Of a stretch of 64,000 nucleotides of DNA, positions 1 to 8,106 are shown one piece after another (the first letter of the stretch is position 1; every line of letters begins with the position of its first letter). The notes beneath the pieces were generated by a model that saw only the letters and a program-made list of their open reading frames with translations, was not told the origin of the DNA and searched no databases. The stretch is from contig NZ_JBFEGG010000006.1 of NCBI RefSeq assembly GCF_047228935.1, forward strand, positions 1-64,000, read 5' to 3'. This stretch comes from Ornithinibacillus sp047228935. Lineage in GTDB: Bacteria > Bacillota > Bacilli > Bacillales > Amphibacillaceae. Both the position numbers and the translations under genes were made by a program.

Positions 1-37
1 GTGAGGCTTTTTTTGTCCCACGCTGAAAGCTTTCCAG

Positions 38-64
38 AACCCCTCGCATAGCAAGGGGTTTTCA
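38..64 (+). terminator. Terminator of a gene left of the window
   Basis: A hairpin with stem AACCCCT/AGGGGTT is followed by a short T-run on the plus strand. No gene inside the window precedes it, so it probably ends a plus-strand gene that lies left of base 1. Confidence 0.5.
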
Positions 65-72
65 AAAACATT

Positions 73-100
73 AAAAAAAGACAAGGACCCTATGTCCTTG
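73..100 (-). terminator. Rho-independent terminator of the HesB-like gene
   Basis: The stem CAAGGAC/GTCCTTG (82-88 with 94-100) is followed on the minus strand by a run of seven T (plus-strand A-run 73-79). It sits 11 bases past the stop of the minus-strand gene at 112. Confidence 0.8.
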
Positions 101-111
101 CCTCTACTAAA

Positions 112-411
112 TTAATGATGATGTCCTTTTTTTGGATTCGTAATAACCAATTCCTCTTGCGGAACATGGAAGTATTGAATCCAAATACCGTCTAACCATT
201 CATTATCTTTTTCCAAGATAATATCTATATCCTTGTCTGTTTTAACTACTTCATCATTTTCGGAAGGTGTGTCTAAACGGATATCATAATGAGCATGGTC
301 GCCATGCAGATGTGTTACTAGAACACGGATCATTTTACCTTGCGCATCTTCTTTTTCTAGTAAGCTTTTTAAATATTTTGCTGCATTTCGATTTATTTTA
401 CATTGCATCAT
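112..411 (-). CDS. HesB/IscA-like fold small protein
   Basis: This 99-residue soluble protein resembles the HesB/YneR group of iron-sulfur biogenesis-like domains. Its only cysteine is residue 4, so the three-cysteine cluster-binding signature of true A-type carriers is absent. The centre carries a histidine-rich stretch (THLHGDHAHYD, about residues 33-43) and the C-terminus ends in three histidines, so metal binding is possible, though this is inference. The ATG follows AAAGGGG at good spacing. It is divergent from the GntR regulator. The family call is from sequence feel only; the function is unknown. Confidence 0.6.
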   Translation of the reverse strand: MMQCKINRNAAKYLKSLLEKEDAQGKMIRVLVTHLHGDHAHYDIRLDTPSENDEVVKTDKDIDIILEKDNEWLDGIWIQYFHVPQEELVITNPKKGHHH

Positions 412-561
412 TAGTAGCCCCTTTTATTAAAATTTTCTTCTATATTGTTTCAGTTTTCGCGAAAAAACACAAATTAAACATCCTGAATACCTATGTGAAT
501 ACTCATGCAAGCAGATTTCATGTATACTAGACATAGACAGTCTACAGAGGAGGGAAAAGTT

Positions 562-1233
562 ATGCCGATACCTGCGAATCATTCTAAGCCTATCCGAACG
601 ACAGCTAAAGAGAGCGCATATAAACAGATCCTTCATTGGATTATTGATGGGACTTTATATCCCGGGGAAAAATTAAATGATACAGAACTCGCAGAAGCAC
701 TAGGTGTTAGTAGGACACCGGTACGAGAATCTTTACAACTGCTTGAATCGCAAGGACTTGTGAAAATGTATCCTGGCAAAGCTACTCAAGTAACTGAAGT
801 AGAGAGAGAATCCATCAAAGATTTACTTCCACCATTAGCCGTACTACAAGCTTTATCTACAGAGCTTGCCATCGATCATATTACAGAGAGTACAATAGCT
901 ACGTTAAAAAGCATTAATCAGGATTTCGCTAACGCTCTTTATAACGAAGATTTCTATGCTGCCTTAAACATAGACGAGCAATTTCATCAAGTAATTGTAG
1001 ATACTGCAGATAATCCTTACATTAGTAGTATCGTAGAAAATCTACAGGCACATGTTAGGAGGCTCTTTTTCCATAACTCCATTATCCTTTCCGAAAGCTC
1101 CATAGTAGTACATGACACGATTATTCAGTACATAGAAGATGGAGATAAAGAAAATGCATCCGCATTAATGAAACAAAATTGGCAAGATATATTAAAGGAT
1201 TTCAAATTATCCGGTGCAGTCAGTCAAAAATAA
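562..1233 (+). CDS. GntR-family regulator, FCD (FadR) subfamily
   Basis: This 223-residue DNA-binding regulator has an N-terminal winged helix (about 15-80) with the typical GntR core (GEKLNDTELAEALGVSRTPVRE). A helical FCD ligand domain (about 90-215) follows, with conserved Asp/His residues (DEQFH, VHDTI) that usually hold a metal ion. The start at 562 is chosen because GAGGAGGG precedes it; an in-frame start further upstream has no ribosome binding site. It is convergent with brnQ and they share a terminator. FCD regulators usually sense small carboxylates or amino-acid derivatives. The ligand and targets are not evident here. Confidence 0.85.
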   Translation: MPIPANHSKPIRTTAKESAYKQILHWIIDGTLYPGEKLNDTELAEALGVSRTPVRESLQLLESQGLVKMYPGKATQVTEVERESIKDLLPPLAVLQALSTELAIDHITESTIATLKSINQDFANALYNEDFYAALNIDEQFHQVIVDTADNPYISSIVENLQAHVRRLFFHNSIILSESSIVVHDTIIQYIEDGDKENASALMKQNWQDILKDFKLSGAVSQK

Positions 1234-1266
1234 AAGTCGGTATCCTTTTTAGGAAACCGACTTTTT
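1233..1266. terminator. Bidirectional terminator between gntR and brnQ
   Basis: The stem AAAGTCGGT/ACCGACTTT (1233-1241 with 1256-1264) is followed by T residues on the plus strand and by TTTTATTTTT on the minus strand. It lies between two convergent stop codons. Confidence 0.8.
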
Positions 1267-2625
1267 CTATATGTTTACTGGCACGGAAGCTTTTCGCATT
1301 CTGCCTATAATCCCCGTTACCACCATCATAACTACAGCAGGAACTAACCAACCTAGCCCTTCATCGTAAAACGGCAGCCATTTTTCATATAAGGAAACTA
1401 CCGGCCCGAAAAATCCATAGCCCTCTATACCAAGAGAAACATACAATGATTTTAACCCATCTATTATACTAATGAAGAATGTCACCGCAATGGTGGATAC
1501 ATACACGCTACGTGAATGGTTAAACAACGGCGATAAAAATGCCAACATCATCAAAACAATGGAAAGTGGATATAAAAACATTAAAACAGGTATGGAAAAC
1601 ATAATAATATTTGCTAATCCAAAATTGGCAATGATGAATGTGATGAAAGTAAAGAATGTAACAAGTACTTTATAACTAAACCTAGGCATCAACCGCTGGA
1701 AATATTCCGCACACGCCGTCATCAATCCGATATTCGTAGTTAAACAAGCTAAAATAATTACCAATCCAAGTAATACTGTCCCAAATGTTCCAAAGTAGTA
1801 TTCTGCAGCACTGCTTAAAATTGGACCACCAGTATCAAAAAGCCCGAACTCTTCAACACTTACAGCTCCCAAATAAGCAATTCCGACATAAATTAGTCCT
1901 AACAGTGAAATCGCAATAATACCCGTTTTAAAGGTTGCAGATACGATTTCTTTTCGAGCTGTTACCCCAAATGCTTTAATAGCATTTATGACAATAATAC
2001 CGAATACTAATGAGGCTAAGGCATCCATTGTGTTGTAGCCTTCTAAGAAGCCTGTCACAAAAGCTTTCCCTTGATACGTTCCTAAAGGTGGTTGAGCATT
2101 TCCCATCGGATTGATGAAAACCATGATTAAAAGAATCGCAAGTAACACTACAATACCAGGAGCTAATAGCTTCCCAACCCTATCCACGATTTTAGCAGGA
2201 TTCAATGAGAACCAAAGCGATACCGCAAAAAAGACTAACGTAAATAAGAAAAGCGTCAGTGAGGAAGATCCGCCCTCTAAATGTGGAGCTATGGCAATAT
2301 CAAATGCTACTGCCCCGGTTCTAGGTGCGGCAAAAAACGGACCGATTGTTAAATATAATATCGTTGTAAATAATAAGCCGTAAACAGGACTAACCCTACT
2401 CGCTAAATCACGAAGATCCTTACTCCCCGAGAACCCCATCGCTAAAATTCCTAACAGTGGTAATCCGACGCCAGTAAGCAAAAAGCCAATAGCAGCTGGC
2501 CATAAATTATCACCTGCAGCTTGTCCAAGTTGTGCCGGAAAAATTAAATTCCCTGCCCCAAAAAAGAGCGCAAAAAGCATAACGCCTATGATTAAATGTG
2601 AAGAATTCGGTAGCTTATCCTTCAA
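1267..2625 (-). CDS. brnQ: Branched-chain amino acid:cation symporter (LIVCS, BrnQ)
   Basis: An integral membrane importer of leucine, isoleucine and valine driven by a cation gradient. It has about 12 hydrophobic helices and the family's N-terminal signature (MLFALFFGAGNLIFPAQLG) and is about 452 residues, the normal length. A longer frame begins with TTG at 2646 but lacks a ribosome binding site. The TTG at 2625 is preceded by AAGGAGAG at 6-7 bases and gives the usual short N-terminus (MKDKLPNSSH). It is a single gene, convergent with the GntR-type regulator, which may or may not control it. Confidence 0.9.
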   Translation of the reverse strand: MKDKLPNSSHLIIGVMLFALFFGAGNLIFPAQLGQAAGDNLWPAAIGFLLTGVGLPLLGILAMGFSGSKDLRDLASRVSPVYGLLFTTILYLTIGPFFAAPRTGAVAFDIAIAPHLEGGSSSLTLFLFTLVFFAVSLWFSLNPAKIVDRVGKLLAPGIVVLLAILLIMVFINPMGNAQPPLGTYQGKAFVTGFLEGYNTMDALASLVFGIIVINAIKAFGVTARKEIVSATFKTGIIAISLLGLIYVGIAYLGAVSVEEFGLFDTGGPILSSAAEYYFGTFGTVLLGLVIILACLTTNIGLMTACAEYFQRLMPRFSYKVLVTFFTFITFIIANFGLANIIMFSIPVLMFLYPLSIVLMMLAFLSPLFNHSRSVYVSTIAVTFFISIIDGLKSLYVSLGIEGYGFFGPVVSLYEKWLPFYDEGLGWLVPAVVMMVVTGIIGRMRKASVPVNI

Positions 2626-2767
2626 TTCTATCTCTCCTTGTGTCAATTACATAATTATCATATTTCAACTTTTAAATATTTTATATGAAAACTCATCATA
2701 CTATCTTCCTAAGTAATATGCAATATATTACATAGATTTTTTAGATAATTTTAACCTATTAAAATAT

Positions 2768-2818
2768 AAAATAAAAGGCTGAACAAGAAAAGATATTTCA
2801 TCTCCCCTGTTCAGCCTA
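2768..2818 (-). terminator. Terminator overlapping the ecsC stop
   Basis: The stem AGGCTGAACA/TGTTCAGCCT (2776-2785 with 2808-2817) overlaps the stop codon of the minus-strand gene. On the minus strand it is followed by TTTTATTTTATATTTT. Confidence 0.8.
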
Positions 2819-3523
2819 ATAATCCTTTGGTACTTCTGTTAAAACCCTTAAACGATAAGCATTCATTGCTGTCTCACCTAATTGATCTAGAAGATTATAA
2901 TTGGCATAAGCTCCTACAATAGCTCCAAATCCTGGAATTAATTGTAGCATTTTCACCAAATCTATATAATCTCGATATTCTTGCTGAAAAACTCTCCAGT
3001 CCATATCGATTAGCTTTTCTTTCTGTTCATCCCAATTTTCAATGACAAATAACGTTTCCTTCTTTTTATCTTCACTAGAAAATGCTAACTGAAACACATG
3101 TAAAAGAAAAAGTCGCTCTTCGTACGCTTTCGTATCAAAACCATAAACAGCAGCTGATTCAAATAGAAATTTTATCTTTATCGATAATAATAATGGAAAA
3201 TCAGCAAGCCCCAAGAATATACCACCTGCACCAGTTCCAGCACCTTCTACAGTTGCAGTCTTCCGATATGCAGAAAGTTTTTCTTTTAACAGTTCATCTC
3301 TCTCATATAATGACATGCCACTTTTCGGTTTCTTCGTCGTCATATCAGAGCCAACTAGAGTTGCTTTCACCATGTTCTTAATCGCTTCTGTCATAATATG
3401 ATGAGCCTTTTCTGGAATCAGTCCATTTATTTTATTCTGAGCTTTTTTCCCCATCCGATTGACTAAACTCGGTGGTTTTAGCAGCTTCATCCGCCATTGT
3501 TGTAAATCCTGATAAACTTTCAT
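2816..3523 (-). CDS. ecsC: EcsC family protein
   Basis: An EcsC-domain protein of about 235 residues. In Bacillus the third gene of the ecs ABC transporter locus encodes this family, but here it stands alone with no ecsA/ecsB next to it. Glycine-rich turns (VEGAGTGAGGIFLGLADFP, and PGFGAIVGAYANYNLLDQLG near the C-terminus) are the family hallmarks and probably pack at or in the membrane. The frame extends to an ATG at 3538, but the ATG at 3523 has GAAGGA at 7 bases and is preferred. The biochemical role of the family is not established. Confidence 0.85.
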   Translation of the reverse strand: MKVYQDLQQWRMKLLKPPSLVNRMGKKAQNKINGLIPEKAHHIMTEAIKNMVKATLVGSDMTTKKPKSGMSLYERDELLKEKLSAYRKTATVEGAGTGAGGIFLGLADFPLLLSIKIKFLFESAAVYGFDTKAYEERLFLLHVFQLAFSSEDKKKETLFVIENWDEQKEKLIDMDWRVFQQEYRDYIDLVKMLQLIPGFGAIVGAYANYNLLDQLGETAMNAYRLRVLTEVPKDY

Positions 3524-3718
3524 TTCATATTCCTTCATCGTTTAAACCACACCAATCTATATGGTTTCATTACTCATACTTCCATTATACTTTACTAACA
3601 TACGGAATACGAAGCGAATCTATTCAAGAAATTCACTCCCTAGGTCAACATAAATTAGTTTCCACTCCATGTGTTTCCTATTGTTCTTTCACTCTTGATT
3701 TGGTCAAAACGTAATATT

Positions 3719-3754
3719 AAAAAAGCAGTACAAGGTAAGCAAACAACTTGTACT
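3719..3754 (-). terminator. Terminator of yfkAB
   Basis: The stem AGTACAAG/CTTGTACT (3727-3734 with 3747-3754) precedes a run of T on the minus strand. It lies 13 bases past the stop of the radical SAM gene. Confidence 0.8.
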
Positions 3755-3767
3755 ACTTTAATGATAT

Positions 3768-4892
3768 TTATAGATGAATATTTGCACTACGCTTTTGAAA
3801 ATCAACATCCTTATAATAAGCATTTTTCACCAACAGGTTAGGGCCTAAACACTTTACTGCTGGACAATGGCAATTCAAGCTTTTCGCTGTCTTAGAGTCC
3901 ATCCATTTGTTGAAGGCACTTTCCAGTGTTGTACCTTTAATATTGCCTAGAGATGGCTCTTCATCACCAAAATCAGTAACGATAATATCTCCAGTGAAAA
4001 TATTGACATTGAGTCGCGACCTACCGTCTGGATCATTACGAACCGTTACATTCTTCTCCTTATATAAACGTTGGATTAAAGCCAATTCCTCAGGTGAAGA
4101 ACTACACGCATAAAATGGCAATGTCCCGAATAACATCCAAACTTCCTGATTTCGATGGTTCAGTAATCTTGTAATTCCAGTTCGTATTTCATCTAGTGTT
4201 AACGTTTCGAGATTGCTAGCAAAATCCACTGGATACATAGGGTGGACCTCGTGACGCGCACACCCCATTTCAAGGATATGATCATGGATTTTTTCTAGGT
4301 ATGGGAAGGTGCGTTTGTTCAACATCGTTTCCGCAGATACGATTACCCCTTGTTTAGATAAGGCTTGTGCGTTTTCTACCATTCTTGCAAAGTATTTTTT
4401 GCGGTTTTCTACTGATGGTTTACGCTCCATATGGGCAAAACCAACATCAGCAAATTCATCTTCCGTTCCCCAGTTATGTGAAATATGTAAAACATCTAAA
4501 TACGGGATAATTTCTTCGTATCGTTCATAGGGCAAGGTTAAATTAGAATTAATTTGCGTCCGGATACCTCGTTCATGTGCATATTTCAGGAGTGGAATCA
4601 CATAGTTTCGGACAGACTTTTTATTCATCATAGGCTCTCCACCAGTAATACTCATCGTCCGGAGGTGGGGAATCTCATCCAAGCGCTGGATTAATAGTTC
4701 AATAGGTAATGCATCTGGGTCATGATTCTGAAGCATATATCCAACTGCACAATGCGCACAACGCATATTGCACATGTATGTTGTCGTAAATTCCACATTA
4801 GATAGTGTCATTTTTCCATGTTCTTCTACATCATAGTAAGCTTCCCAAGGATCATACTTTGGAGTAATCTGTTTTAACTCGGTATTGTTCAT
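3768..4892 (-). CDS. yfkAB: Radical SAM/CxCxxxxC protein YfkAB
   Basis: A 374-residue radical S-adenosylmethionine enzyme. The iron-sulfur cluster motif CxxxCxxC is at residues 41-48 (CNMRCAHC), followed by the SAM-binding GGEP stretch. The C-terminal CHCPAVKC (about 341-348) matches the extra CxCxxxxC motif that defines the YfkAB family. In B. subtilis this gene was long annotated as two pieces (yfkA, yfkB); here it is one uninterrupted frame. The ATG follows AGAGGAG. The substrate is unknown. It is monocistronic, with its own terminator. Confidence 0.88.
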   Translation of the reverse strand: MNNTELKQITPKYDPWEAYYDVEEHGKMTLSNVEFTTTYMCNMRCAHCAVGYMLQNHDPDALPIELLIQRLDEIPHLRTMSITGGEPMMNKKSVRNYVIPLLKYAHERGIRTQINSNLTLPYERYEEIIPYLDVLHISHNWGTEDEFADVGFAHMERKPSVENRKKYFARMVENAQALSKQGVIVSAETMLNKRTFPYLEKIHDHILEMGCARHEVHPMYPVDFASNLETLTLDEIRTGITRLLNHRNQEVWMLFGTLPFYACSSSPEELALIQRLYKEKNVTVRNDPDGRSRLNVNIFTGDIIVTDFGDEEPSLGNIKGTTLESAFNKWMDSKTAKSLNCHCPAVKCLGPNLLVKNAYYKDVDFQKRSANIHL

Positions 4893-5011
4893 GAAGAAAC
4901 TCCTCTCAGGCTTTTCTGTTAATTAATTCCATATATCGTTTCAAGACGACTATTATTCTATCACGTTATCTTGGAAAGTACGAAAATAATTATGATGTCT
5001 AAACATGACAA

Positions 5012-5124
5012 ATATCAGCTGTTTCGGATTTTATATCAGCACATCTACATTTTTATTAGTGTTTTTGCTAAGATATTAGCGGTTCTTTGCATTAAATCAG
5101 CGCATCCCACTAATATATCAGTGA
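5012..5124. repeat. Degenerate intergenic short repeats (TATCAGC units)
   Basis: The gap between yfkAB and the DUF4097 operon holds several near-copies of (A)TATCAGC(A/G)CATC in one orientation, alternating with TTAGTG/TTAGCG units in the other. They end in CACTAATATATCAGTG. This looks like a degenerate, hairpin-forming intergenic repeat, not coding sequence. Confidence 0.5.
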
Positions 5125-5128
5125 AAAA

Positions 5129-5153
5129 GGGTAGAGACAAATTATCTCTACCC
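5129..5153 (-). terminator. Terminator of the PadR-DUF1700-DUF4097 operon
   Basis: The stem GGGTAGAGA/TCTCTACCC is followed on the minus strand by TTTTTCAC. It lies just past the DUF4097 stop. Confidence 0.8.
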
Positions 5154-5162
5154 CTAACTTTA

Positions 5163-5975
5163 TTATTTGCTCACTGTAATACTACCATTTACCGTTTTCA
5201 GTTTAATTTTATGCTTTCCGTCTCCAACAACTGCACTTCTTGAACTATCTCCAAATATGTCTACCTTCCCATTTACCACATCAACCTCTATGCTAGCATT
5301 AGTAGGCTCATTAGATGTTTGAATGTCAATTTTCCCATTAACAGATTCTAAGTTAATCGAACGATCTAAATCATTCGTAATCATTGTTGTTCTACCGTTA
5401 ACAACCTCACTTATAATATCACCATCAACATGTGTAAGATTAACACCACCGTTTTCAGACGAAACCGTAGTCGTATTGGTTTTTAGCCCCTCTAATTCAA
5501 CACGGCCATTGACTGTTTCAATGTCGACATTAGCAATTTCGATATCTTCCACATGAACTCTACCGTTAATCACATCAATACCTAGTTCGTCATACTGTTT
5601 TTCAGGTAAATAGATAATGACATTGGGACCTTTGAAGCTAAAATCTAAATCAACAGAGAGAAATTGTAGTCGCTTCTCCTTTACTTCTACTGAAAGCAAG
5701 TCACCCTCTTCTTCTACGTTGAACTTATACTTGTTTTTGTTAGTACCAGGTGCTGTAAATTCTACTGTAATTTCTTCATCTGTCGTTGGTAGGACATCTA
5801 CTCTTGCATTGTCTGTTTCTATTTCAAACTTAGAGATACTTTGATTTTCCACAATCTTTGTTTCTTTCACGTCCTCATCGGATGCTCCGGCAGTTTGGTA
5901 CGTGATCAAACTACCAACGACACCTAAAACGAATAGACAAGAAGCAATAATAATCAATAGTTTTTGCTTAGGCAT
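5163..5975 (-). CDS. DUF4097 beta-helix protein (LiaG-like), membrane anchored
   Basis: A 270-residue protein with an N-terminal membrane anchor (about 5-27) and an extracytoplasmic part made of repeated short strands. The turn VNGR/VNGK recurs at regular spacing (six or more times from about residue 140 on), as expected for the DUF4097 beta-roll. The ATG follows AAAGGAGG, and the first 8 bases overlap the end of the DUF1700 gene, implying translational coupling. Such proteins commonly accompany PadR/DUF1700 pairs and LiaRS-type envelope stress loci. The precise function is unknown. Confidence 0.85.
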   Translation of the reverse strand: MPKQKLLIIIASCLFVLGVVGSLITYQTAGASDEDVKETKIVENQSISKFEIETDNARVDVLPTTDEEITVEFTAPGTNKNKYKFNVEEEGDLLSVEVKEKRLQFLSVDLDFSFKGPNVIIYLPEKQYDELGIDVINGRVHVEDIEIANVDIETVNGRVELEGLKTNTTTVSSENGGVNLTHVDGDIISEVVNGRTTMITNDLDRSINLESVNGKIDIQTSNEPTNASIEVDVVNGKVDIFGDSSRSAVVGDGKHKIKLKTVNGSITVSK

Positions 5976-6528
5976 TTTTAATTCCTCCTTTTACCATACG
6001 TACATTAAATTGAAGGTATCGAACAAAGCCTTTCATGAACCATTTTGTTACATAATACATTCCAATAATCACAAATATCCCTACTCCACTAAATGCAATT
6101 GTCAAGAAAAATTGATAGAATTCAAATATTTCTGGATAGATGGCGACATTGATTAAATACAAAATAGGATTTAATAAACAAGAGACCCCAACTGCCCAAC
6201 CAGAGAATACAATTCCTGCAAGCGCGATAAATGGTCCTAATACAATGACTAGATTGAAAAAACCAAGTCCAATTACTGCCCAAACGGCACGTAATACATT
6301 CCCTGTAGTTGCAGTTTCCTGTACTTGTTCCAAACGGAAAGTCGCAACCAATTCCTTCGCTATTTGCTGAGGAGTTCCAAGTCCTTTTGCAATTTCCTCT
6401 TCCGTTTTTCCTTCACTAATACCAATTTCAAAATGCTCTCTAAAGTCTTGTAAAATATCTTCTCGCTCTGAAGAAGGCAGCCGCTTCAAAGCGTCATGCA
6501 AATTCGTTAAAAATTGTTCCTTATTCAT
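5968..6528 (-). CDS. DUF1700 membrane protein with HAAS domain
   Basis: A 186-residue protein. The N-terminal cytoplasmic helical HAAS region (about 1-65, with RLPSSEREDILQDFREHF) is followed by about four transmembrane segments. HAAS-domain proteins are typically the second gene after a PadR regulator and are thought to act as its membrane partner or sensor. The ATG at 6528 is chosen because GGAAGG stands 8 bases upstream; it also overlaps the PadR stop by 8 bases. A GTG at 6537 is a weaker alternative. Confidence 0.85.
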   Translation of the reverse strand: MNKEQFLTNLHDALKRLPSSEREDILQDFREHFEIGISEGKTEEEIAKGLGTPQQIAKELVATFRLEQVQETATTGNVLRAVWAVIGLGFFNLVIVLGPFIALAGIVFSGWAVGVSCLLNPILYLINVAIYPEIFEFYQFFLTIAFSGVGIFVIIGMYYVTKWFMKGFVRYLQFNVRMVKGGIKNA

Positions 6529-6844
6529 ATCCAACACCTTCCTTTATAAGTTCGTTCACCCCATCGGTGAACTTCTCCCAATCGGCAAGTAGCTCTTGTA
6601 AGTAAGCTCTACCTTCTTCTGTTAATGCGTAATACTTTCTAGACGGCCCCTCTGAAGACTCTTTTAAATAAGTAGTAAAATATCCTTCTTTGGTTAACCT
6701 TCTTAACAATGGATATACCGAGCCTTCTGAAATCGCAATCTGATCTGATATTTTCTGAACTAATTCATAACCGTATCGATCTTGTTTATCTAAAAGAACG
6801 AGCACACAAAGCTCCAGCACACCTTTTTTAAACTGTACGTTCAA
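6521..6844 (-). CDS. PadR-family transcriptional regulator
   Basis: A 107-residue winged-helix repressor and first gene of the PadR-DUF1700-DUF4097 operon. It shows the PadR signatures VLELCVLVLL, YGYELVQKI, SEGSVYPLLRRL and SRKYYALTEEG. The TTG at 6844 gives the family's usual start (MNVQFKKGVLEL) and has GAGGTGG 5 bases upstream; a GTG at 6853 would overlap that ribosome binding site. A perfect palindrome lies 20 bases upstream and is the likely autoregulatory operator. The ligand is unknown; PadR subfamilies respond to antibiotics, phenolics or membrane-protein partners. Confidence 0.88.
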   Translation of the reverse strand: MNVQFKKGVLELCVLVLLDKQDRYGYELVQKISDQIAISEGSVYPLLRRLTKEGYFTTYLKESSEGPSRKYYALTEEGRAYLQELLADWEKFTDGVNELIKEGVGYE

Positions 6845-6864
6845 ATCTTCCACCTCAATTTTGC

Positions 6865-6883
6865 TACTATATATTATATAGTA
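6865..6883. promoter_or_regulatory. Probable PadR operator (19-bp perfect palindrome)
   Basis: TACTATATA-T-TATATAGTA is a perfect 9-1-9 palindrome directly upstream of the padR start. PadR operators commonly contain ATAT-centred inverted repeats of this sort. Assignment to this PadR is inference. Confidence 0.65.
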
Positions 6884-6962
6884 CCTATTTATAATTAATT
6901 CCTACAGCTATAATTTAACATACACTACTGTTCAATGCAAGGTACTATTATAAAAAAATACT

Positions 6963-6996
6963 AAAAAAATAAAAGCTAGGCTTCTCCCTAGCTTTT
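6963..6996 (-). terminator. Terminator of the PadR-DUF2812 operon
   Basis: The stem AAAAGCTAGG/CCTAGCTTTT (6971-6980 with 6987-6996) is followed on the minus strand by ATTTTTTTAG. Confidence 0.85.
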
Positions 6997-7012
6997 ATAG
7001 TCTAATCCCTTA

Positions 7013-7525
7013 CTACTTTTTCCTATAAAAATTAATCCTTTTATTAAACATATAAAACATATATAGATACAACACACTTACAACCACGTCTAACCCAACT
7101 ACTAGATACTGAATCCAATAACCTTTCCAGGTAACTACTATGCCGATCTGGGATACAAGGAAAAGGAAGAAAATGAGTAAATAAAAGCCTAGCATTCTTC
7201 TATATGAATCTTGAATCGACTCATTATCGGAGTACAGTTTTCGAACATTGGTATTTGCAGCATCTGTACGAAAATAGTGGAAGATCCCGATGGAATCAGA
7301 TACATATTCCCACCCTGCATCTTCATATAACTGAAAATAATCCTTCTTTGCATTCTGGCGAAAATCGATTTGGTACACATAAGATTTAGTTGGATCCTCT
7401 TCAAATTCATACCATACGAATTTTTGCTTTTTAAAATGTAATCCTTTTTGAGACATTTCTGTTAACCACTGTTCTTCCTTTTCAATGTTAAACGAAAGTG
7501 ATAACCTAAATTTTTTAATTGCCAT
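7013..7525 (-). CDS. DUF2812 membrane protein
   Basis: A 170-residue protein. The soluble N-terminal half has the DUF2812 hallmark of a helix followed by WLTEMSQKGLHF and, later, DYFQLYEDAGWEYV. Two C-terminal transmembrane helices follow (about 113-160). The ATG at 7525 stands one base after the stop of the upstream padR and has GGAGGGG at good spacing; the longer frame to 7549 lies inside padR and is not preferred. DUF2812 proteins are regular partners of PadR regulators, probably as a membrane component of the sensing circuit. The mechanism is unknown. Confidence 0.85.
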   Translation of the reverse strand: MAIKKFRLSLSFNIEKEEQWLTEMSQKGLHFKKQKFVWYEFEEDPTKSYVYQIDFRQNAKKDYFQLYEDAGWEYVSDSIGIFHYFRTDAANTNVRKLYSDNESIQDSYRRMLGFYLLIFFLFLVSQIGIVVTWKGYWIQYLVVGLDVVVSVLYLYMFYMFNKRINFYRKK

Positions 7526-7526
7526 T

Positions 7527-7862
7527 TTACTGCCCCTCCATCTCTTCAATTATTCCCTTTGAATTCTCCACTAGCGATTTCAGTCTTTTATACTCTAACT
7601 GTAAAACTACCTTACCTAAATCGGTTAACTGATAATACTTCCTACGCTCATCATCTTGTACGATGGTCTTCATAATCACTTCTTGTTTTTCTAATTTACT
7701 TAACGCGCCGTACAACGTCCCCGGTCCCATGGTTACTTCACCTTTACTTACTTCTTCAACATCCTGCATAATTCCATATCCATGACGGACTTCCCTTAAA
7801 GATAGAAGAATGTAATAAGTAGCCTGGGATAAAGGCAAAAACGATTCCGCTTGCTTCACCAT
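7527..7862 (-). CDS. PadR-family transcriptional regulator (second)
   Basis: A 111-residue winged-helix regulator with PadR motifs (LSQATYYILLSL, HGYGIMQDV, GPGTLYGALSKLEKQ, RRKYYQLTDLG). It is first in a two-gene operon with the DUF2812 membrane protein. Its start is an ATG behind GGTGGTG. It is only distantly like the PadR at 6521, so the pair does not look like a recent duplication. ATCG-rich inverted repeats lie 48 bases upstream and may be its operator. Confidence 0.87.
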   Translation of the reverse strand: MVKQAESFLPLSQATYYILLSLREVRHGYGIMQDVEEVSKGEVTMGPGTLYGALSKLEKQEVIMKTIVQDDERRKYYQLTDLGKVVLQLEYKRLKSLVENSKGIIEEMEGQ

Positions 7863-7906
7863 AGTTCACCACCCATTTTATATCACTACTCGATGTATCA
7901 ACACCC

Positions 7907-7926
7907 GATATATCGTATGTCGATAT
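7907..7926. promoter_or_regulatory. Candidate operator of the second PadR
   Basis: ATATCG-TATGT-CGATAT (7910-7926) is a 6-5-6 inverted repeat, overlapped by the smaller palindrome GATATATC at 7907-7914. It lies in the promoter region of the second padR operon. Assignment is inference. Confidence 0.45.
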
Positions 7927-8106
7927 AATAACACGGATATTATTTTCTTGCAATAATGTTTTTCAATTTTTTTATAAAACACAATCCACTTTCATGCTTC
8001 TTCATAATTTACTAATAAAAGATTAATTATTTCGAGTTTCGAGAAAGATAAATTGAAGCGATGATGATTTTTCATTATACTAGTGGCAGTGAAAGGGGTA
8101 TGTACC

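Noticed and set aside
3082..3381. Plus-strand frame opposite ecsC
   Set aside because: A shadow of the minus-strand EcsC coding sequence, with no start signal.
8041..8106. FMN riboswitch upstream of the rib operon
   Set aside because: None of the conserved RFN-element blocks could be seen in the short upstream region.
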